64,000 bases of DNA from the NCBI GenBank assembly GCA_036488085.1, contig DASXHZ010000059.1, positions 1-64,000 on the forward strand, in the 5' to 3' direction. This document shows positions 58,977-64,000 of this stretch, in pieces. Made by a program: the position numbers and the translations under genes. The notes beneath the pieces are model-generated. The model saw nothing but the letters and a program-made list of their open reading frames with translations, did no database searches and was not told the origin of the DNA. Each line of letters begins with the position of its first letter. The first letter of the stretch is position 1. Source of the stretch: DASXHZ01 sp036488085 (GTDB lineage Bacteria; Acidobacteriota; Thermoanaerobaculia; Gp7-AA8).

Positions 58977-59422
58977 GATGTTTTCTCGTCGTGAGCGTGA
59001 TCGTACTTGACCATGTGGATCGTGGTCCCATGCGCACTCGTGGTGATCTCGACTTCGTCCATGTGCGCTTCGATGATCTGCAGGCCCCACCCTCGTTTGT
59101 GCGCAGCGCCGAGGTTCTGGCGACGTACGCGAGCCTCGCCGACGTCGAATCCTTTCCCGTGATCGGTGATCCAGATGTCGATACGCGGGCCGTCGCCTTC
59201 CGTGGTGCCGACGAATCTTAGATACATGCGATTGTCAGCGCAACCGGAGTGCTCGCGAGCGTTGATGCACGCCTCGATGATCGCGTGCGTCATCTCGTCG
59301 ACCTTCTCGGAGGCCATCCCCATTTCCCGGGCGAGATTGCCGGCTGCCCGCGCGGCCGCGATCTCGATGTCCGGGACCATCGGGAGAGTCAGCTCCATCT
59401 GCCGCTCGGCCGTTGGCATCAT
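58973..59422 (-). CDS. Anti-sigma factor/serine kinase (RsbW-like HATPase)
   Basis: 149 aa. GHKL ATPase of the RsbW type: MTHAIIEACINAREHSG (N box), DIWITDHGKGFDVGEAR (G1), KRGWGLQIIEAHMDEVE (G2). It should phosphorylate the STAS protein and hold an unknown partner; no sigma factor gene is adjacent, so the target could be a sigma factor elsewhere or a motility/effector protein. Confidence 0.9.
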   Translation of the reverse strand: MMPTAERQMELTLPMVPDIEIAAARAAGNLAREMGMASEKVDEMTHAIIEACINAREHSGCADNRMYLRFVGTTEGDGPRIDIWITDHGKGFDVGEARVRRQNLGAAHKRGWGLQIIEAHMDEVEITTSAHGTTIHMVKYDHAHDEKTS

Positions 59423-59450
59423 TGCAAAAACTCTCGGAGGGAACGTCCCC

Positions 59451-59618
59451 TCAAAATGCCAAAAAGAGCGCGGCGATGGTCTTGATCCAGTCGGGGAACG
59501 CGCCGAGGCGGTCGAGTGCTACCAAAGCCAGCGTATTCACGCCGAGCATCGCAGGAAGGAGAACCTGTACGGACAGCAGTGACTCGATCTTGGTGCGGGT
59601 GGTTGCGATGTTGTTCAT
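59451..59618 (-). CDS. 55-aa membrane peptide leading the partner-switching operon
   Basis: ATG 59618 with GAGGGGG 6 nt upstream. A polar N-terminal half (MNNIATTRTKIESLLSVQV) precedes two hydrophobic stretches (LLPAMLGVNTLALVALDRLG, WIKTIAALFLAF). It lies 28 bp before the rsbW-like gene and right after the sigma-54-like promoter. Too short for ordinary annotation. A membrane tether or input for the RsbW-like protein is a reasonable guess, without direct evidence. Confidence 0.7.
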   Translation of the reverse strand: MNNIATTRTKIESLLSVQVLLPAMLGVNTLALVALDRLGAFPDWIKTIAALFLAF

Positions 59619-59651
59619 GGGTAGCCCCCTCATTCGTCGGGGCATCCCAAG

Positions 59652-59667
59652 AGCAACCGAGGCGCCA
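59652..59667 (-). promoter_or_regulatory. Sigma-54-like promoter of the partner-switching operon
   Basis: On the minus strand TGGCGC-CTCGG-TTGCT: GG (59666-59665) and GC (59654-59653) exactly 12 nt apart, with a perfect TTGCT and one mismatch in TGGCAC. Predicted start near 59641 gives a leader of about 23 nt to the ATG of the 55-aa peptide. Confidence 0.65.
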
Positions 59668-59755
59668 TATGGCCAACATCGCCTCCGCACCCGCCAACCT
59701 GCTGATCACGTTCAACTTACGCGTTTCTCCCCATCGCGTGTGCTGTTACGCCTAC

Positions 59756-59790
59756 TGTGGCATTCTGCCTCAAAAAAGAATAATGCCACA
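59756..59790. promoter_or_regulatory. Inverted repeat, candidate enhancer of the partner-switching promoter
   Basis: TGTGGCATT-N17-AATGCCACA, perfect 9-bp arms. Its centre (59773) is about 107 bp upstream of the -24 element, the usual distance for enhancer-binding proteins. It sits just after the stop of the GAF-AAA-Fis regulator gene. Confidence 0.6.
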
Positions 59791-59827
59791 TTTTCTCGAC
59801 CGTAACCTGTTGCTTTCGTGTGTGTTG

Positions 59828-61324
<1,497 letters not shown>

Positions 61325-61669
61325 TTAGGTCTTTCCCCGCGCCCGCCTGCACTCACCGAGGAGGAAGTCACAGTTCCAATCGTCGTAAAACGCCTTCGAC
61401 ATCTCATAGATTCTGATGAAGAGCGTCTCGGCCTCTTCGTAACGTCCTAGTTTCATGTCCGTCCTCGCCAGGAAGTACGTGGCGCGGATGGTCTGCGGAT
61501 CGGGCTCGTTCTTCTCGACGATGGCGCGGAACGCCGACTCCGCCTCGGCGAAGGCGCGCCGCTGGTACGCGCAGAGCGCACGCGAGTATTCGTCGCCCTG
61601 ACGGCAGGTCGAGGGCGGCGCCGCCAGTGCGCTCGTCGCAATGAATGCGAGAATCAGCGCGCGATGCAT
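61325..61669 (-). CDS. Secreted TPR-like protein
   Basis: 114 aa. Signal peptide MHRALILAFIATSALAA, then two TPR-like helices pairs (ALCAYQRRAFAEAESAFRAI, ATYFLARTDMKLGRYEEAET). Small periplasmic scaffold-like protein. Its ATG overlaps head to head with the start of the divergent gene (ATGCAT). The stop abuts the TTG of the regulator gene, so the two share a transcript. Confidence 0.75.
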   Translation of the reverse strand: MHRALILAFIATSALAAPPSTCRQGDEYSRALCAYQRRAFAEAESAFRAIVEKNEPDPQTIRATYFLARTDMKLGRYEEAETLFIRIYEMSKAFYDDWNCDFLLGECRRARGKT

Positions 61670-62461
61670 GTTCCAGAGAATAAGCCGCTTCGCCTCGGAA
61701 TCCTAGGCGGCGGCCGCGCGGCCTGGGCCTACGGCTCTTCGTGGCGCCGCATCGGATGGCCGATCGACGGCGTCTGGCTCCGCGCCGAATCGCAGTCGAA
61801 ACTGCCCGAACTGCTGAACGTGCCGCGCAAACAAATCGAGGATCTCGAAGCGGATTTGCTTCTCGTCGCGGTGAGCGACCGCGCCATCGCCGACCTGTGT
61901 AGCGCCGCCGACTCGGCGGCGAATCTGGACCAGACGCCGCCGAGCCGGCGGCGCTCCACAGCACTCTTCCACGCGAGCGGCGCGATGCCGGCCCCGCCGA
62001 ACGGCTTCTCCCTCCACCCCCTCAAAGCCCTCCCCCCCGTCGGAACGCCCTCGGACCTCCAAGGCGCCCTGCTCGTCTTCGAAGGGAAGCACGCCGACAT
62101 CGCCAGGAACATCGCCGTCGCGATCGGGGCGCGCTTCGCGGAGATTGCCCCCGAGGACAAACCGCGCTACCACGCCGGCGCGGTCTTCGGCTCGAACTAC
62201 GTCGCCGCCATGCTCGACGTCGCCGAGCGCCTGATCGGCATCGAAAACGCGCGCGACGACATCGTCGCCCTCGCCGAATCGGCCATCCAGAACTGGAGGG
62301 CGCACACCGACGCGCGCCGCTTCACCGGGCCGGCGGCGCGCGGCGATCAGACCGTCGTCGACAAGCACATCGCCGCGCTGGCCGGCGACCCGCAAGTCCA
62401 GGAAATCTACAAACTTCTGGCTGAAGAGATCGCCCGCGCGATTCTTGCTAGGGAAAAGTAG
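61664..62461 (+). CDS. Rossmann-fold protein, DUF2520 type
   Basis: 265 aa. N-terminal dinucleotide site RLGILGGGRAAWAYGSSW, ADLLLVAVSDRAIADL, and the C-terminal helical DUF2520 region (FSLHPLKALPPV, HAGAVFGSNYVAAMLDVAER). Family members resemble F420/NADP oxidoreductases; no activity assigned. Residues 80-100 (SAADSAANLDQTPPSRRRST) come from an inserted inverted repeat. The ATG is the only start near and overlaps the opposing ATG. Confidence 0.75.
   Translation: MHVPENKPLRLGILGGGRAAWAYGSSWRRIGWPIDGVWLRAESQSKLPELLNVPRKQIEDLEADLLLVAVSDRAIADLCSAADSAANLDQTPPSRRRSTALFHASGAMPAPPNGFSLHPLKALPPVGTPSDLQGALLVFEGKHADIARNIAVAIGARFAEIAPEDKPRYHAGAVFGSNYVAAMLDVAERLIGIENARDDIVALAESAIQNWRAHTDARRFTGPAARGDQTVVDKHIAALAGDPQVQEIYKLLAEEIARAILAREK
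61897..61960. repeat. 27-nt inverted repeat inserted in the DUF2520 gene
   Basis: Arms TGTGTAGCGCCGCCGACTCG... (61897-61923) and the complementary sequence ending CGGCGCTCCACA (61934-61960), each able to fold itself (CGCCGCCG/CGGCGGCG). Same TGTG...CACA double-hairpin layout as 552-612. The frame is kept open. Confidence 0.85.
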
Positions 62462-62498
62462 CGGGTGCTACCATCGAACCCCGTTTTGTGAATCAAAG

Positions 62499-63920
62499 AT
62501 GGTCTTCTTCAACTACGCCACCATGCAGATGGCCGCCAAGATCGTCTACTACGGTCCGGGGCTCTGCGGGAAGACCACAAACCTCCACCACATCTACTCC
62601 AAGACCTCGCCGCAGAGCCGCGGCGAGATGGTGAGTCTCGAGACCGAGACCGACCGCACCCTCTTCTTCGACCTCCTCCCGATCGACGTCGGCGTCATCG
62701 GCGGCTTCAAGACCCGCCTGCAGCTCTACACCGTCCCGGGACAGGTCTTCTACAACACCACCCGCAAGCTCGTGCTCAAGGGCGTCGACGGGATGGTCTT
62801 CGTCGCCGACTCGCAGGCCGCCATGCTCGACGCGAACCGCGAGAGCTACCAGAACCTGCGCGAGAACCTGAAGGACATCGGTCTCGTCCTCGACGACATC
62901 CCGCTGATCGTGCAGCTCAACAAGCGCGACCTGCCGAACGTCGCCGCGGCGCAGACGATCCTCAACGCGCTCGATCCCAACCGCGAGATGGAATGCGTCG
63001 AGGCGGTTGCCTACAAGGGCGAAGGCGTCTTCGAGACGCTCAAGCTCATCTCGAAGCTCACGCTTCGCACGCTCCGCCGCCGCATGACGGGCGAGGACCC
63101 GGCGAAAACGTCGTCGCGGCGCGACAGCGGAACGTTCCGCGTGATGGAGCAGCCGTCGCTTCCGTCGCGCACCATCGCGGCAACCACTCCACTGCCGCCG
63201 GCGAACGCCATCGGCACGACCGCTGCCTCGCACGCACCGGCGTTCAGTGCCGCCGCCGCGGCCACCGCGGTCGAAGAGCCGCAGATGATCGCGCCGGCAC
63301 CGCAACCACTGCCGCCACAACCTGACGAAGAGATCGAGGAGCTTGATGCCTCCGAGGAGTTGGTCAACGACGAGATCGCGGCGAGTGTGAGTCTCGATAG
63401 CGGCGTCGACACGCGGATGATCGCGGACGAGCCGCTCGACCTCCTCCCTTCGACGCAGTTCATCCCTCCCGCGCCTCCCGAGCCGGAACCCCAGCCCCAG
63501 CCTGCGCCGGTCGAAGCCGTCGAAGCCTCAGCGCCGTTCCCCGAACCGGAACCGATCGCCAGCGCGCCGCTGCCCGAGCCGGCAGCCGTCCCCGAGGTGA
63601 AACACGTCAAAGTGCGCACCTCGGTCGACGTGATGGCCGAGCTCGAGGCGCTCCGCAAGCGTGCGACCGCCACCACCGCTCCGAAGAAGAAGGACGCCGC
63701 GTCGCCGGCCATCGCAGTGCCGTTGCCGAAGCGCGACCTGCACCGGACCGTGACGATGCACACGGCGCCGGAGACGGTCGCGCGCGCCAAGACGGTGCGA
63801 GTTACGGTATCCTTTGAAAACGAATCCGGTGTCGTCCAGACCGAGGAGAAGTCGATCGAAGTCGAAGACCTGGCAAACGTCCGGTCTTTGGCAGTCGATC
63901 TCAAGATCGCTCTCGAATAG
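62499..63920 (+). CDS. MglA-family GTPase with long C-terminal extension
   Basis: 473 aa from ATG 62499. Residues 1-200 form an MglA-type small GTPase: FNYATMQMAAKIVYYGPGLC, P-loop GPGLCGKT (19-26), PFDLLP-like LFFDLLPIDVG, TVPGQVFYNTTRKLVLKGVD (MglA-specific PGQ instead of DxxG) and NKRD. Residues 210-400 are Pro/Ala/Glu-rich and probably disordered. The last 60 (VRVTVSFENESGVVQTEEKS) look like a small folded domain. MglA sets cell polarity and gliding or pilus poles in Myxococcus. The extension is not in the classic MglA. Confidence 0.9.
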   Translation: MVFFNYATMQMAAKIVYYGPGLCGKTTNLHHIYSKTSPQSRGEMVSLETETDRTLFFDLLPIDVGVIGGFKTRLQLYTVPGQVFYNTTRKLVLKGVDGMVFVADSQAAMLDANRESYQNLRENLKDIGLVLDDIPLIVQLNKRDLPNVAAAQTILNALDPNREMECVEAVAYKGEGVFETLKLISKLTLRTLRRRMTGEDPAKTSSRRDSGTFRVMEQPSLPSRTIAATTPLPPANAIGTTAASHAPAFSAAAAATAVEEPQMIAPAPQPLPPQPDEEIEELDASEELVNDEIAASVSLDSGVDTRMIADEPLDLLPSTQFIPPAPPEPEPQPQPAPVEAVEASAPFPEPEPIASAPLPEPAAVPEVKHVKVRTSVDVMAELEALRKRATATTAPKKKDAASPAIAVPLPKRDLHRTVTMHTAPETVARAKTVRVTVSFENESGVVQTEEKSIEVEDLANVRSLAVDLKIALE

Positions 63921-63942
63921 CGGCGGGGCGGGGAGGTGGGAT

Positions 63943-64000
63943 GTGAAGTCGCGATGGCTGCCGCTGGTGGCCCTGATTGCGTCACTGATTACGTCACTGA
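63943..64000 (+). CDS. Start of a gene cut by the window edge
   Basis: GTG 63943 with GGAGG 6 nt upstream. The 19 visible residues (VKSRWLPLVALIASLITSL) look like a signal peptide or first transmembrane helix. Follows the MglA gene by 22 bp in the same direction, so probably the same operon. Confidence 0.6.
   Translation, partial: MKSRWLPLVALIASLITSL

Overview
The window is about 64 kb of GC-rich, gene-dense chromosome from a Gram-negative (diderm) bacterium. LpxC (lipid A), OmpA-like and BamA-like barrels, a TonB C-terminal domain and lipoproteins show an outer membrane. An MglA-type GTPase, PilT, a class III pilin-like protein, several bacterial enhancer-binding proteins and sigma-54-like promoters suggest a surface-motile lineage. 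I infer Acidobacteriota or a relative from gene content and style only; no 16S rRNA is present. One tRNA was found, and no CRISPR, phage or complete transposon.

Layout. 0-9.8 kb: end of a membrane gene, a SPOR/SpoIID lipoprotein, OmpA and another outer-membrane protein, a BON protein, a 54-aa membrane peptide missed by length cut-offs, mutL, yraN and a secreted phosphoesterase. 9.8-12.2 kb is accessory: a ~0.7-kb tandem-repeat array with higher-order structure, an Asp/Glu racemase, and a VapBC module in which both genes are broken. After a tRNA-Gly, 12.4-18.4 kb (minus) holds NtrX/NtrY, a DUF4390 protein, lpxC, smpB and an orphan hicB with a hicA remnant. 18.5-29.6 kb is one plus-strand run of ten genes, mostly overlapping by 1-14 bases: an archaeal-type GAPDH-like enzyme, accD, folC, glyA, a sirohaem-synthesis dehydrogenase, a GT2 transferase, a large membrane protein and an M20 peptidase.

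29.8-45.6 kb: a pseudopilin behind a sigma-54-like promoter, pilT with a zinc-ribbon partner, ruvX-mltG, a pseudokinase fused to a TonB C-terminal domain, two GT-C-type membrane transferases, topoisomerase IB, a metalloprotease-propeller-barrel fusion and dprA. 45.6-56.2 kb: small membrane proteins, QueD, a TldD/TldE pair, peptide-type ABC permeases with a BtuF-like protein, an AmrS radical-SAM gene with Rieske and hydrolase partners, a PAP2 protein and a Ca2+/H+ antiporter.

56.2-64 kb holds the most coherent candidate for an undescribed system. A GAF-AAA-Fis regulator lies upstream of an operon encoding a 55-aa membrane peptide, an RsbW-like kinase, a STAS protein and a GAF/SpoIIE phosphatase. 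Between them are a 9-bp inverted repeat and, about 107 bp downstream, a good -24/-12 promoter. This suggests enhancer-driven sigma-54 control of a partner-switching module. An MglA GTPase with a long C-terminal extension follows.

Two well-conserved genes (yraN, mltG) have no AUG, GUG or UUG upstream of their conserved N termini. Each has an AUC or AUA codon at correct distance from a Shine-Dalgarno sequence.
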